Positions 27,548 through 38,283 of a stretch of 49,510 nt of DNA are shown piece after piece. The stretch is from Pseudomonadota bacterium (GTDB lineage Bacteria > Pseudomonadota > Gammaproteobacteria > Burkholderiales > Thiobacillaceae). The stretch spans positions 48,336 to 97,845 of the forward strand of contig JAJZPR010000009.1 in NCBI GenBank assembly GCA_021847835.1, written 5' to 3'. How positions within the stretch are numbered: position 1 is the stretch's first letter; each line of letters starts with the position of its first letter. The translations under genes were made by a program, and so were the position numbers. Below the pieces are notes generated by a model. The model was not told the DNA's origin. It saw only the letters and a program-made list of their open reading frames with translations, and ran no database searches.

Positions 27548-27991
27548 ATGCTCGAAATCCTGGTTTATCTGTACGAAAGCTACCGCATGGCCGAACTCGC
27601 TCCCGATCGCGACACTCTGGAAAAAAAGCTGTTTGCCGCCGGTTTCGACGCGCCTTCGGTCAAGGAGGCGCTGGACTGGTTCGGCCGCATGACAGCCTCG
27701 GAGATCCACCCGCGCCTGACCGAAAGCCCGCACTACCGCCACTATGCGCCGGAGGAGATGGATCGCCTGGACGACGATTGCCGCGCCAGTCTGCGCTTCC
27801 TGGAAGAAGCGCAAATACTCGATGCCGAGTCGCGCGAATGGGTGATCAACGGCCTGATGCATCTTTCCGGCGAAGATATCGGCCCCGAAGAGGTGCGCTG
27901 GATGAGCCTGGTGGTGCTGTGGAGCCGCGGCCACATCGAGCATTTCACCTTTCTGGAAGATTTGCTGCTCAACGAAACCACCCTGCATTGA
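27548..27991 (+). CDS. smg: Smg family protein (DUF494)
   Basis: A 147-aa cytosolic protein of the Smg/DUF494 family, function unknown, found next to dprA and topA in many proteobacteria. Family features are MLEILVYLYESYR at the start, LEKKLFAAGFDAPSVKEALDW, and the end HIEHFTFLEDLLLNE. No Shine-Dalgarno sequence is evident, since the upstream DNA is the arm of an inverted repeat. Confidence 0.9.
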   Translation: MLEILVYLYESYRMAELAPDRDTLEKKLFAAGFDAPSVKEALDWFGRMTASEIHPRLTESPHYRHYAPEEMDRLDDDCRASLRFLEEAQILDAESREWVINGLMHLSGEDIGPEEVRWMSLVVLWSRGHIEHFTFLEDLLLNETTLH

Positions 27992-28007
27992 AACTGAAAA
28001 ACAAATC

Positions 28008-28139
28008 AGCCACAGAGAACACCAGAGTGCGCAGAGAGAAAGACACGGGTTTGTGCTTCGCCAAGCTCAGCCGCACGGAAGCGAGTGTGATGCGCGAGCG
28101 CGGTCTCGAAGCAGGGTTTTCTCTGTGTGCCCTGTGGCT
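28008..28139. repeat. Intergenic inverted repeat, CACAGAGAACAC class
   Basis: AGCCACAG...AGAACACCAGAG from 28008 pairs with CTCTGTGTGCCCTGTGGCT ending at 28139. The loop is about 80 bases of unrelated sequence. A second member stands at 39183-39304. Confidence 0.75.
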
Positions 28140-28161
28140 AGACGTGAGGTTTTTAACCTAA

Positions 28162-30642
<2,481 letters not shown>

Positions 30643-30681
30643 TTCTTCACAGGGAGGCAAGCGAGGGACGGGAGCCTTGTT

Positions 30682-30711
30682 TTGAATTCCTCCCTTGCCG
30701 CCCTGTTTATT
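30682..30711 (+). promoter_or_regulatory. Candidate promoter placing +1 at the trhO start
   Basis: TTGAAT at 30682-30687, an 18-base spacer and TTTATT at 30706-30711. The expected +1 is at or next to the A of ATG 30717. No Shine-Dalgarno sequence precedes that ATG. Confidence 0.35.
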
Positions 30712-30716
30712 GCCTT

Positions 30717-31466
30717 ATGTCAGTTCTCAACATCTCCACCTACAAATTCGTCAGCCTGGACGACCGCGAAACACTGCGGCCGCGCGTGCAGCAGCAATGC
30801 GATGCGCTTGGCCTCAAAGGCACCATCCTGCTCGCGCCCGAAGGCATCAACATCTTTCTTGCGGGCGAGGCTGCGGCGATCCACGGTTTCCTCGACTGGC
30901 TGCACGAAGATGCGCGCTTCGCCGACATCGTCACCAAGGAAAGCTGGTCGGGCGGCGTGCCCTTCCGCAAGATGCGCGTGCGGCTGAAGAAGGAAATCAT
31001 CACCATGAAGGTGGCGGACATTCGTCCCGAGGGCCATCGCGCGGAAACGGTTTCACCCGCGACGCTGAAAGGCTGGCTCGATCGCGGCCGTGATGACGCG
31101 GGCCGCGAGATCGTCATGATCGACACCCGCAACGTGTTCGAAGTGGAAGCCGGCACTTTCGTCAACGCCCTCGATTTCGGCATCGAGCGCTTTTCGCAAT
31201 ACCCGGAAGCCATCGCCGCGCACAAGGACCGTTTCGCCGGCAAGGCCGTCGTCACCTTCTGCACCGGCGGCATCCGCTGCGAGAAGGCGGTGCTGTACAT
31301 GAACCGCCTCGGCATGCAGAACGTGTATCAGCTCGACGGCGGCATCCTCAAGTATTTCGAGGAGGCCGGCGGCGCGCACTGGACGGGCAGCTGCGTGGTG
31401 TTCGACGAGCGCAGCGCGCTTGATCCCGCGCTCAGGCCGGCGCACGAACCGCTGCCGCACCGCTGA
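30717..31466 (+). CDS. trhO: tRNA uridine-34 hydroxylase TrhO (rhodanese-like)
   Basis: Oxygen-dependent enzyme that hydroxylates U34 of certain tRNAs on the way to 5-carboxymethoxyuridine; formerly the YceA family. The 249-aa protein has an N-terminal acylphosphatase-like part (LKGTILLAPEGINIFLAG) and a rhodanese domain (~115-225) with IDTRNVFEVEAG. The active loop FCTGGIRCEKA holds C182 and C188, then YQLDGGILKYFE. E. coli TrhO is longer at the C-terminus; this shorter form is usual in betaproteobacteria. A terminator follows. Confidence 0.92.
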   Translation: MSVLNISTYKFVSLDDRETLRPRVQQQCDALGLKGTILLAPEGINIFLAGEAAAIHGFLDWLHEDARFADIVTKESWSGGVPFRKMRVRLKKEIITMKVADIRPEGHRAETVSPATLKGWLDRGRDDAGREIVMIDTRNVFEVEAGTFVNALDFGIERFSQYPEAIAAHKDRFAGKAVVTFCTGGIRCEKAVLYMNRLGMQNVYQLDGGILKYFEEAGGAHWTGSCVVFDERSALDPALRPAHEPLPHR

Positions 31467-31490
31467 GCGTTTCCATTGCGGACGCGCAAT

Positions 31491-31521
31491 GAAAAACGGG
31501 GACCGAAGTCCCCGTTTTTTC
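31491..31521. terminator. Bidirectional intrinsic terminator between trhO and the OmpA-like gene
   Basis: GAAAAACGGGGAC / GTCCCCGTTTTTTC stem with a CGAA loop (31504-31507). A- and T-runs on either side serve both convergent genes. Confidence 0.93.
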
Positions 31522-31533
31522 ATGGATTCCCGA

Positions 31534-32364
31534 TTATTTCTGGGGAACCAGTTCCACGCGCCGGTTCTTGAAGCGGCCTTCCTCGGTGCTGTTGTCGGCA
31601 ACCGGCTGCGACTCGCCATAGCCCTTGGCGGTCAGACGGCTTGCCTCGATGCCCTTGCCGATCAGGTAATCGCGCACCGCGTTGGCGCGATGGGTGGACA
31701 GGTGCATGTTGTAGGCGTCGCTGCCCTTGGAATCGGTGTGTCCGGCAACTTCAACCTGCACGTTGCCCCATTCCTTGAGGGTGGCCGCAGCCTCGTCGAG
31801 AGTGGCTGCCGCATCGGGGCGCAGGGTGGATTTGTCATAGTCGAAGTTGACGTTTTCCAGGGTCAGCGTCCGGGGCGTGGCCGCAGCCGCGGCGGGCGGC
31901 GGGCAGCCGTCGGCGGTCTTGGCATAAACCGTGGGGCACTTGTCATCGCCATCCACCAGGCCATCGCCGTCGGTGTCGAGTTCGCAGCCATCGGCGTTCA
32001 CCTTGCGTCCGGCAGGGGTGTTGGGGCACTTGTCATTGCCGTCCACCACGCCATCGCCGTCGGTGTCGAGTTCGCAGCCGTCGGCATTCACCTTGCGTCC
32101 GGGCGGAGTGTTGGGACACTTGTCCTTGTCGTCAGTCACGCCATCGCCATCACTGTCGGCCGGCTTGGGAACGGGACAGGGCTGGTCCAGCAGTTGTTTG
32201 CCGGGGCAGCCGATCGTCCTGAAAAGCTCATAACCTATGGTCTTGCCCGTCGGGCTGGCTACGTTCGAGGGGTCGTAAAAACGCTCCTCCGCTTGTGCGC
32301 TCAACACTCCGGCCGAAACAAGCGCAACGCCCACAATTCGTAAAACAAAACTCTTCTTGTGCAT
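31534..32364 (-). CDS. OmpA-family protein with thrombospondin type 3 repeats
   Basis: A 276-aa envelope protein with a signal peptide (SFVLRIVGVALVSAGVLSAQA). Residues ~70-155 are calcium-binding thrombospondin type 3 repeats: DSDGDGVTDDKDKCP, DTDGDGVVDGNDKCP and DTDGDGLVDGDDKCP, two of them in near-identical 30-residue units. Residues 168-274 form an OmpA C-terminal domain that would bind peptidoglycan, with D211 (GHTDSKGSDAYN) and R226 (LSTHRANAV) at the diaminopimelate-binding positions. There is no eight-strand barrel. AAGGAGCT precedes the ATG by 4 bases. It probably links outer membrane and wall. Confidence 0.92.
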   Translation of the reverse strand: MHKKSFVLRIVGVALVSAGVLSAQAEERFYDPSNVASPTGKTIGYELFRTIGCPGKQLLDQPCPVPKPADSDGDGVTDDKDKCPNTPPGRKVNADGCELDTDGDGVVDGNDKCPNTPAGRKVNADGCELDTDGDGLVDGDDKCPTVYAKTADGCPPPAAAAATPRTLTLENVNFDYDKSTLRPDAAATLDEAAATLKEWGNVQVEVAGHTDSKGSDAYNMHLSTHRANAVRDYLIGKGIEASRLTAKGYGESQPVADNSTEEGRFKNRRVELVPQK

Positions 32365-32584
32365 GGTTAGCTCCTTGTGTTTTGTTGCTGGTTAATGGGA
32401 TTGAAGCGAGGGGTTGCCGCTGCAATCTGGCGCAGATCCAGTGCTGCCAAACCTCAGCCATACTTCCGACAATAGCAGGTATTTCCGGATTTTGGGCGGT
32501 GTTACAACCTTGTTGGCTAATTGTTCGCCCCGCTTTTCTCCCGGCGTGCAATCAGGCATGCCGTCTTTGGGACGGCAAGTTTCT

Positions 32585-32590
32585 TATAAT
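32585..32590 (+). promoter_or_regulatory. Candidate -10 box TATAAT
   Basis: Perfect TATAAT, 12 bases before the ATG at 32603. No good -35 element is seen; a small hairpin (GCCGTC-TTTGG-GACGGC, 32560-32576) covers that position. Confidence 0.4.
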
Positions 32591-32602
32591 GTTCCCCGCT
32601 CG

Positions 32603-32998
32603 ATGCATTTTTTGGGTGCATGCATGCCGCAGGCAAAAAAACTTTTATTCATCATGGAGGCCGGAGGCTATGGCGATTTGCGGCCTTTTTTCGAAGCGCT
32701 CGGGTTCGAGACGGTCGTTGAAACTTCCGCACGGCGCGGCATGAACCGCTTGAAAGCCTGGCAGCCGGATATTGTGGTCGCGGATTTCTACAGGCGCTAT
32801 TTTCACGACCGCGTCAGCAACCTGGAATCCCTGCTTGCCGTGGCCACGCGCAATGCCGAAACGCGCATCATCGTGCTTTACGATCCCTTCCATGCGGCGG
32901 ACATCGAACTGCTGAAACAGCGCCACAGAATCGATGCGGCGCTGCCGCTGCCTTTGTCGATGCCCGCGCTTCAGGCTGCGTTGTCAGGCTCCACATAA
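32603..32998 (+). CDS. Hypothetical protein, possible receiver-like fold
   Basis: A 131-aa soluble protein (or 124 aa from the ATG at 32624). Its pattern resembles a receiver or flavodoxin fold: beta strand KKLLFIME, helix, beta AWQPDIVVADFY, helix NLESLLAVATRN, beta TRIIVLYDPFHAADIEL. It lacks the usual acidic pair and lysine, so it would be a pseudo-receiver at most. The start at 32603 follows a TATAAT box. The last 28 bases overlap the end of rsuA on the other strand. I do not recognise a family. Confidence 0.6.
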   Translation: MHFLGACMPQAKKLLFIMEAGGYGDLRPFFEALGFETVVETSARRGMNRLKAWQPDIVVADFYRRYFHDRVSNLESLLAVATRNAETRIIVLYDPFHAADIELLKQRHRIDAALPLPLSMPALQAALSGST

Positions 32999-33660
32999 CA
33001 CCATTCACCCGGCTTCAACTCCGCCGGCAGCACGAATTCCCCCATGCGCTCGCGATGCAGCGCCTCCACGCGGTTGCCCGCCGCCGCCACCATGCGCTTT
33101 ACCTGGTGGTACTTGCCTCCCGTCAACGTCAGTTCCAGCGTGTGGGCATCGCGCGCGATGGCCGACTGCGCCGCCACCGGCTCCGGATCGTCGTGCAGCA
33201 CCACGCCGCTGCGCAAGGCGTTCAGTTGTTCTTCCGTCAGCGGATGCCTGACCGTGGCGCGGTAGACCTTGGCGATGTTTTTCTTCGGCGACGTATAGCG
33301 ATGCAGGAACTGGCCGTCGTCGGTGAGCAGCAGCAGGCCGGTGGTGTCCTCGTCCAGCCGGCCCACGGTTTGCAGGCCGCGGTTGCGCAGCTGGATCGGC
33401 AGCAGGCTCAGCACGCTTGGATGATGCCTGGGCCTTTGCGAGCATTCATGGCCGGCGGGCTTGTGCAGCATGACGCAGGCCTTTTCGCGGTATTGCCAGT
33501 CTTGCCCGCCGACCGAAAACCGCAGGCCTTCGGGGTTTATGTCGGCATCGGCATCTGCCATCGCTTCGCCGGCGATTTCCACGCGGCCGGACAGGATCAG
33601 ATCCCGGCACTCGCGGCGCGTGCCGAACCCTTGCGACTGGAGCAGTTTGGTGAGGTTCAT
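32971..33660 (-). CDS. rsuA: 16S rRNA pseudouridine(516) synthase RsuA
   Basis: Isomerises U516 of 16S rRNA. The 229-aa protein has an N-terminal S4 RNA-binding domain (MNLTKLLQSQGFGTRRECRD, ILSGRVEIAG) and a catalytic domain with GRLDEDTTGLLLLTDDGQ, where the aspartate of GRLDEDTTG is the nucleophile. TGGKYHQVKRMVAAAGNRV and LHRERMGEF match RsuA better than RluB, RluE or RluF. Its end overlaps a convergent small gene by 28 bases. hslU ends 77 bases upstream of its start on the same strand. Confidence 0.92.
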   Translation of the reverse strand: MNLTKLLQSQGFGTRRECRDLILSGRVEIAGEAMADADADINPEGLRFSVGGQDWQYREKACVMLHKPAGHECSQRPRHHPSVLSLLPIQLRNRGLQTVGRLDEDTTGLLLLTDDGQFLHRYTSPKKNIAKVYRATVRHPLTEEQLNALRSGVVLHDDPEPVAAQSAIARDAHTLELTLTGGKYHQVKRMVAAAGNRVEALHRERMGEFVLPAELKPGEWCYVEPDNAA

Positions 33661-33736
33661 GGGGCGGATTCCATGCCGCGCTGGATGAGGCTTCCGGAAA
33701 ATGATTCGTCTGCCGGCATGCCCGTTGTCTGGCGGT

Positions 33737-35077
33737 TTACAGAACGTAGCGGGAGAGATCCTCGTCCGCCGCCAGGGTGTTCAAGCGCTCATTGACGTAG
33801 CCGGCGTCGATGGTGACGGCCTGGCCCTCGCGCTTGGTTGCTTCGAAGGAAACCTCTTCGAGCAGTCGCTCCATCACCGTGTGCAGGCGGCGCGCGCCGA
33901 TGTTCTCGGTTTTTTCGTTGACCTGGTGGGCGATCTCGGCGATGCGGCGGATGCCGTCCGCAGTGAAGTCGAGCTTCACGCCCTCCGTTTCCAGCAGGGC
34001 CTGGTATTGGCGGGTCAGGCAGGCATCGGTGCTGGTGAGGATGCGCTCGAAGTCTTCCACCGACAGCGGGCCCAGTTCCACGCGGATGGGCAGGCGGCCT
34101 TGCAGTTCGGGGATGAGGTCGGAGGGGCGCGAAAGATGGAAGGCGCCGCTTGCAATGAACAGGATGTGGTCGCTCTTGACCATGCCGTACTTGGTGGACA
34201 CGGTGGTGCCTTCCACCAGCGGCAACAGGTCGCGCTGCACGCCCTGGCGTGAAACGTCGGCGCCGCCGGTGCCTTCGCGCGCCGCGATCTTGTCCACCTC
34301 GTCCAGAAAGACGATCCCGTTTTGCTCCACGGACTGGATGGCGGCGAGCTTGATTTCCTCTTCGTTGACCAGCGCGGCGGCTTCTTCTTCGGTGGCAAGC
34401 TTGAGTGCTTCCTTCACCTTCAATTTGCGGCTGCGGGTGCGTCCGCCGCCCAGCCCCTGAAACATGCCCTGCAATTGCTGCGACAGGTCTTCCATGCCGG
34501 GCGGGGTGAAGATCTGCATGGAGGCGACAGGCTGCGCCAGTTCGATTTCGATTTCCTTGTCGTCCAGCTGGCCTTCTCTGAGCATCTTGCGGAATTTCTG
34601 GCGCGTGCCGGAATCCTCGGGCTTGGCCGGTTCGGCTTCGAAACCGAATCCGGTTTGGCGCGGCGGCGGCAGCAGCGCGTCGAGGATGCGCTCCTCGGCG
34701 GCTTCCTCGGCGCGCATCTGCATTTTCTGCATCTCGCGCTCGCGAATCTGCTTGATGGCGATTTCCATCAGGTCGCGGATGATGGAATCGACGTCCTTGC
34801 CGACGTAGCCGACTTCGGTGAACTTGGTGGCCTCGACCTTGATGAAGGGTGCGTTCGCGAGCCGCGCAAGCCGCCGTGCGATCTCGGTCTTGCCCACGCC
34901 GGTAGGGCCGATCATGAGGATGTTTTTCGGCGTGATTTCATGTCGCAAGGGCTCCGCCACCTGCGCCCGGCGCCAGCGGTTCCTGAGCGCGATGGCCACG
35001 GCCTTCTTGGCTTCCTGCTGGCCGACGATGTGCTTGTCGAGTTCGTGGACGATTTCCTGGGGAGTGAATTGGGTCAT
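33737..35077 (-). CDS. hslU: HslU ATPase of the HslUV protease
   Basis: AAA+ unfoldase that feeds proteins into HslV, 446 aa. Walker A is GPTGVGKT (57-64), the pore loop GYVG is at 90-93, and Walker B is [12 protein letters not shown]. The intermediate I domain lies between them ([20 protein letters not shown]). Sensor and C-terminal elements are present, and the final residues DLSRYVL are the tail that inserts into HslV. It follows hslV with a 101-bp gap filled by an inverted-repeat element. Confidence 0.97.
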   Translation of the reverse strand: MTQFTPQEIVHELDKHIVGQQEAKKAVAIALRNRWRRAQVAEPLRHEITPKNILMIGPTGVGKTEIARRLARLANAPFIKVEATKFTEVGYVGKDVDSIIRDLMEIAIKQIREREMQKMQMRAEEAAEERILDALLPPPRQTGFGFEAEPAKPEDSGTRQKFRKMLREGQLDDKEIEIELAQPVASMQIFTPPGMEDLSQQLQGMFQGLGGGRTRSRKLKVKEALKLATEEEAAALVNEEEIKLAAIQSVEQNGIVFLDEVDKIAAREGTGGADVSRQGVQRDLLPLVEGTTVSTKYGMVKSDHILFIASGAFHLSRPSDLIPELQGRLPIRVELGPLSVEDFERILTSTDACLTRQYQALLETEGVKLDFTADGIRRIAEIAHQVNEKTENIGARRLHTVMERLLEEVSFEATKREGQAVTIDAGYVNERLNTLAADEDLSRYVL

Positions 35078-35079
35078 GA

Positions 35080-35178
35080 TCAGAGGTCAGGGGGCGGGGG
35101 TCAGGGGGCGTGGGGTCAGTTTAGGAGCGCGGCGCAAACCGCGCATTTCCTGAATCCTGATCCCTGAATCCTGGCCCC
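35080..35178. repeat. Intergenic inverted repeat, TCAGGGGGC / CCTGATCCCTGAATCC class
   Basis: A G-rich arm with three units of the GGTCAGGGGGC type (35085-35120) faces a C-rich arm with CCTGAATCCTGATCCCTGAA (35152-35171). It fills the hslV-hslU gap; no T-run is seen. Confidence 0.7.
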
Positions 35179-35712
35179 TCACAAAGTTTCAATCACATGG
35201 TTCTGATTCGTGTAAATGCAGATGTTTCCCGCAATCTTCAAGCTCTCGGCCACGATGTCGCGGGCGGAAAGCTCGCTGTGGCTCAGCAGGGCGCTTGCTG
35301 CGGCCTGCGCATAGGCGCCGCCGGAGCCGATGGCGGCGATGCCCTGCTCGGGTTCCAGCACGTCGCCGTTGCCGGTGAGTATCAGCGTGCTGGACTTGTC
35401 CGCCACCGCCAGCATGGCCTCCAGGCGCCTCAACACGCGGTCGGTGCGCCAGTCCTTGGTGAGGTCGACGGCTGCGCGCACCAGATGTCCCTGATGTTTT
35501 TCCAGCTTGGCCTCGAAGCGCTCGAACAGGGTGAAGGCGTCGGCAGTGGCGCCGGCAAAGCCGGCCAGCACCTTGTCCTGATACAGCCTGCGTATCTTGC
35601 GCGCGCTGGATTTGATGACCACGCTACCCAGCGTGACCTGGCCGTCTCCGCCCAGGGCGACCTGATCGCCGCGGCGCACGGAAAGAATGGTGGTGCCGTG
35701 ATATTGATCCAT
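35179..35712 (-). CDS. hslV: HslV peptidase of the HslUV protease
   Basis: Proteasome-like peptidase, 177 aa. The start [20 protein letters not shown] is a short propeptide followed by the catalytic threonine, T7 in GTTIL, exposed after removal of residues 1-6. [18 protein letters not shown] and [15 protein letters not shown] are characteristic. An in-frame extension of 18 residues upstream lies in repeat DNA and is rejected. It partners with HslU downstream. Confidence 0.97.
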   Translation of the reverse strand: MDQYHGTTILSVRRGDQVALGGDGQVTLGSVVIKSSARKIRRLYQDKVLAGFAGATADAFTLFERFEAKLEKHQGHLVRAAVDLTKDWRTDRVLRRLEAMLAVADKSSTLILTGNGDVLEPEQGIAAIGSGGAYAQAAASALLSHSELSARDIVAESLKIAGNICIYTNQNHVIETL

Positions 35713-35798
35713 GATTCTGGGGGCTAGGGGTGTGTAGTCTGGGCTGGATTTTGGGGCGCGAAGCACATTCCCTGATCCCTGAATCCTGATCCCTGATC
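35713..35798. repeat. Intergenic inverted repeat, same class as 35080
   Basis: GGGGGCTAGGGG near 35719 faces CCCTGATCCCTGAATCCTGA from 35770. It fills the whole gap between the STAS gene stop and the hslV start. Confidence 0.65.
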
Positions 35799-35799
35799 C

Positions 35800-36906
35800 T
35801 TAGACCAGTTTTGCGGGGATCACCTTGGCCAGCTGGTCGATGCCCATGACACGGAACAGCTCATTGACCAGCGCGTTTTGTCCCTGCAGGGTGATGGTCT
35901 TGCCGCTGCCGAGCAGCTGCATCAACTGGCCGATGAAGTGGCCGACATAGGCGTAATCGACGCGGGTGACGGCGGAACAGTCCACGACGACCTCGGTGCG
36001 CGGCTCGGCGTATTGCATCATCCTGGCGATCTCGCGCTGGCTGGCCTCGGAGATCACCCCTTGGAGGGCGAAAGCGTCCTTTGGCATTTCGGCGGCGGGC
36101 GCGGCCACTTCCAGCGCGGCTTGCACGTTTTCCCACGAGGGGGGGGAAAGTTCGAAAGTCACGGCAAAATCAACCGCCAGGTCCTCGAATTCGGCTTGCT
36201 TGCCAAGCAGTTGATAGACGGCCAGCAGCATTTGCCAGTAGCTTTGTTCACCAGGTTCGGACTGCATGTGCGACTTGAGCAGGTCGATGATGGAGCTGGC
36301 GCCGCTGACATGGAGCTTGAGTTTGGTCTTGCGGGTTTTGCCGAGCATGTCCGCCACGCCCTGGGCGCCAGCCGGGTCGACCTCGGCTACCTGGGAAAAA
36401 TCGAGCTGCAGGGTCGCGCCTTTTTCCAGGCTGGCCAGAATGTGCGCCAGTTTCCCCCCCGTGCTGTTGTCGAGCCTGGCGGGCAGGACCAGCGGGCGCG
36501 ATACGCCCGCGGATTGTCGGGGGCTTTCGCTGCGCGCCTTCCAGACAGGCGGCGAACATTCGAATCGCATGGCGAATTCCATCGCCAGTTTCTCGAAATC
36601 GGCTTCGCGCCCGGCAACGCGGTAGAGGTCGAACAGCATGTGCCAGGCGCGCTGATCGTTTCCTGACAGCATGCCCTTCAGCAGTGCCTCGGCATTTTCC
36701 GGCTGGTTGCTGGCATACAGCATCGCCGCCTCGTCGATGGCCGACTCGGCCGAACTGCCGACTTCCTCCACCACGATGCCGAGGCCTTCGGCCGAGCCGG
36801 GTCCCAGGGTCACGAAGTCGGTGGGGGGACTCACTTCGGATTTGTGCCGATGGGGCGAGTCCGTGTCCGGTCTGTTCCTGTCTTTGCGAAAAAATGGGAT
36901 AGCCAT
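35800..36906 (-). CDS. Tandem STAS-domain protein with duplicated TPR-like modules
   Basis: A 368-aa cytosolic protein built from two copies of a helical unit plus a STAS domain. The helical units are residues 86-122 (AWHMLFDLYRVAGREADFEK, ending FECSPPVW) and 223-258 (YWQMLLAVYQLLGKQAEFED, ending FELSPPSW). The STAS domains are ~138-212 (LQLDFSQVAEVDPAGAQG) and ~278-366 (VVVDCSAVTRVDYAYVGHF). Neither STAS domain has the phosphorylatable serine at the anti-sigma-antagonist position with confidence; they resemble MlaB-type STAS more. Function unknown. The first ~50 residues are polar and probably disordered. Confidence 0.75.
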   Translation of the reverse strand: MAIPFFRKDRNRPDTDSPHRHKSEVSPPTDFVTLGPGSAEGLGIVVEEVGSSAESAIDEAAMLYASNQPENAEALLKGMLSGNDQRAWHMLFDLYRVAGREADFEKLAMEFAMRFECSPPVWKARSESPRQSAGVSRPLVLPARLDNSTGGKLAHILASLEKGATLQLDFSQVAEVDPAGAQGVADMLGKTRKTKLKLHVSGASSIIDLLKSHMQSEPGEQSYWQMLLAVYQLLGKQAEFEDLAVDFAVTFELSPPSWENVQAALEVAAPAAEMPKDAFALQGVISEASQREIARMMQYAEPRTEVVVDCSAVTRVDYAYVGHFIGQLMQLLGSGKTITLQGQNALVNELFRVMGIDQLAKVIPAKLV

Positions 36907-36999
36907 GATGGCGGCTGCCTGTCCCTACGGTTTTTGCCTCGGGTCAATATGATACTGCGCTTTTGCTGACCGGTGGCGGGTATTTGCGGCTTAACGGGG

Positions 37000-38073
37000 C
37001 TATGCGGCAGTGTGGACGGGGCCTGCCGGACTCGCGGCCTGGGCGAAATCCGTCAATACCTTGGCGACGAATTCAGGCTCAAGGTCGCGCACGATGAACA
37101 CGAAGCGGCTGCGGCGGTCGTCGGACGGCCAGGCGTCGAGCTCGGCTTCCGGGTACAGCACATGTTGCACGCCATGCAGGACGACGGGATTTTCGTGCCC
37201 GGCGAGATTGACGATGGCCTTGAAGCGCAGCAGGTATTCCGAGCGGAAGCCGACCAGCATTTCCAGCGCGGCCTGCAGGCCGGCGGGCGGGATGGGGTCG
37301 TCGATGACCACGGAAAAGGAGCGGATGCGGCTGTCATGGCCGGCATCGGCGGACTTCTGGCCCATCAGGCCGCCTGCCTTGGCCGGCTTGTAGCGCTGTT
37401 CGTTCAGCCATTTTTGCACGTCCGGAATCTTGTCGCGCGCATTGAACAGTCCCAGGTCGAGGATGCGGCCGAAGTCTAGTTCTCCCTTGACCGCGACGAG
37501 CTGCCCGGCGGCGGGGTTGAGCTCGGCCAGGCGCGCTTTCAGCGTGGCGAGATCGGCTGCGGAAGCCAGGTCGGTCTTGGTGAGGATGAGCCTGTCCGCC
37601 ACCGCCACCTGCTTGGCCGCCTCGAAATAGCTGTCCAGCTGCGCTTCGCCCAGCACCGCGTCGACCGTGGTGACCACGCCGTCCATGCGAAAACGCGCGC
37701 GCACCCAGGGGTCGTTCAGCAGGGTGTCCAGAATCGGCGCGGGGTCGGCGATGCCCGTGGTTTCGATCACCACGCGCTCGAAGCGGGGAATGTCGCCGCG
37801 CTCGCGCGCCATGTACAGGTTCTTCAGCGTGGGCGACAGCGAGCCCACCACCGTGCAGCAGACGCAGCCGCCGGAGAGCACGGCCATCGGCCCCTCCATT
37901 TTCTCCAGCAGGTCATGGTCCAGGCTGATTTCGCCGAATTCGTTCATGACCACCGCGGTGCGCGGCAGATGGCGGATCAGCTGGTTCAGCAGCGTGGTCT
38001 TGCCGCTGCCCAGAAAGCCGGTGAGCAGGGTGACGGGAAGCAGTTCGGGGGAAAGTGTGGAAGGAAGAGGCAT
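37000..38073 (-). CDS. CobW/COG0523-type GTPase (metal chaperone family)
   Basis: A 357-aa G3E-family GTPase. Walker A is GFLGSGKTTL (19-28), the metal-binding CxCC motif is C70, C72 and C73 in SGGCVCCTVVG, the switch region reads ERVVIETTGIADP, and the specificity motif is LTKTD. The C-terminal CobW domain follows (~255-340). Family members deliver or sense zinc, cobalt or other metals; nothing nearby identifies which. A 17-copy heptanucleotide array ends 20 bp upstream of the ATG, and an in-frame stop separates it from the gene. Confidence 0.9.
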   Translation of the reverse strand: MPLPSTLSPELLPVTLLTGFLGSGKTTLLNQLIRHLPRTAVVMNEFGEISLDHDLLEKMEGPMAVLSGGCVCCTVVGSLSPTLKNLYMARERGDIPRFERVVIETTGIADPAPILDTLLNDPWVRARFRMDGVVTTVDAVLGEAQLDSYFEAAKQVAVADRLILTKTDLASAADLATLKARLAELNPAAGQLVAVKGELDFGRILDLGLFNARDKIPDVQKWLNEQRYKPAKAGGLMGQKSADAGHDSRIRSFSVVIDDPIPPAGLQAALEMLVGFRSEYLLRFKAIVNLAGHENPVVLHGVQHVLYPEAELDAWPSDDRRSRFVFIVRDLEPEFVAKVLTDFAQAASPAGPVHTAA

Positions 38074-38092
38074 GAAACAGAAAATAAACTAA

Positions 38093-38211
38093 GGCAAAAG
38101 GCAAAAGGCAAAAGGCAAAAGGCAAAAGGCAAAAGGCAAAAGGCAAAAGGCAAAAGGCAAAAGGCAAAAGGCAAAAGGCAAAAGGCAAAAGGCAAAAGGC
38201 AAAAGGCAAAA
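38093..38211 (+). repeat. 17-copy GGCAAAA heptanucleotide array
   Basis: Seventeen perfect head-to-tail GGCAAAA units. The following segment to ~38275 contains degenerate complements (GCTTTTTGATTTTTGCC, TTTTGATTTGCC), so the array also forms one arm of a long inverted repeat. It lies between the divergently placed end of xerC and the start of the CobW-type gene. Confidence 0.98.
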
Positions 38212-38283
38212 AACTGCCTGCCCGGGTTTCATTTTTGAATTTTGCTTTTTGATTTTTGCCTTTTGATTTGCCTTCCTCCTGCC

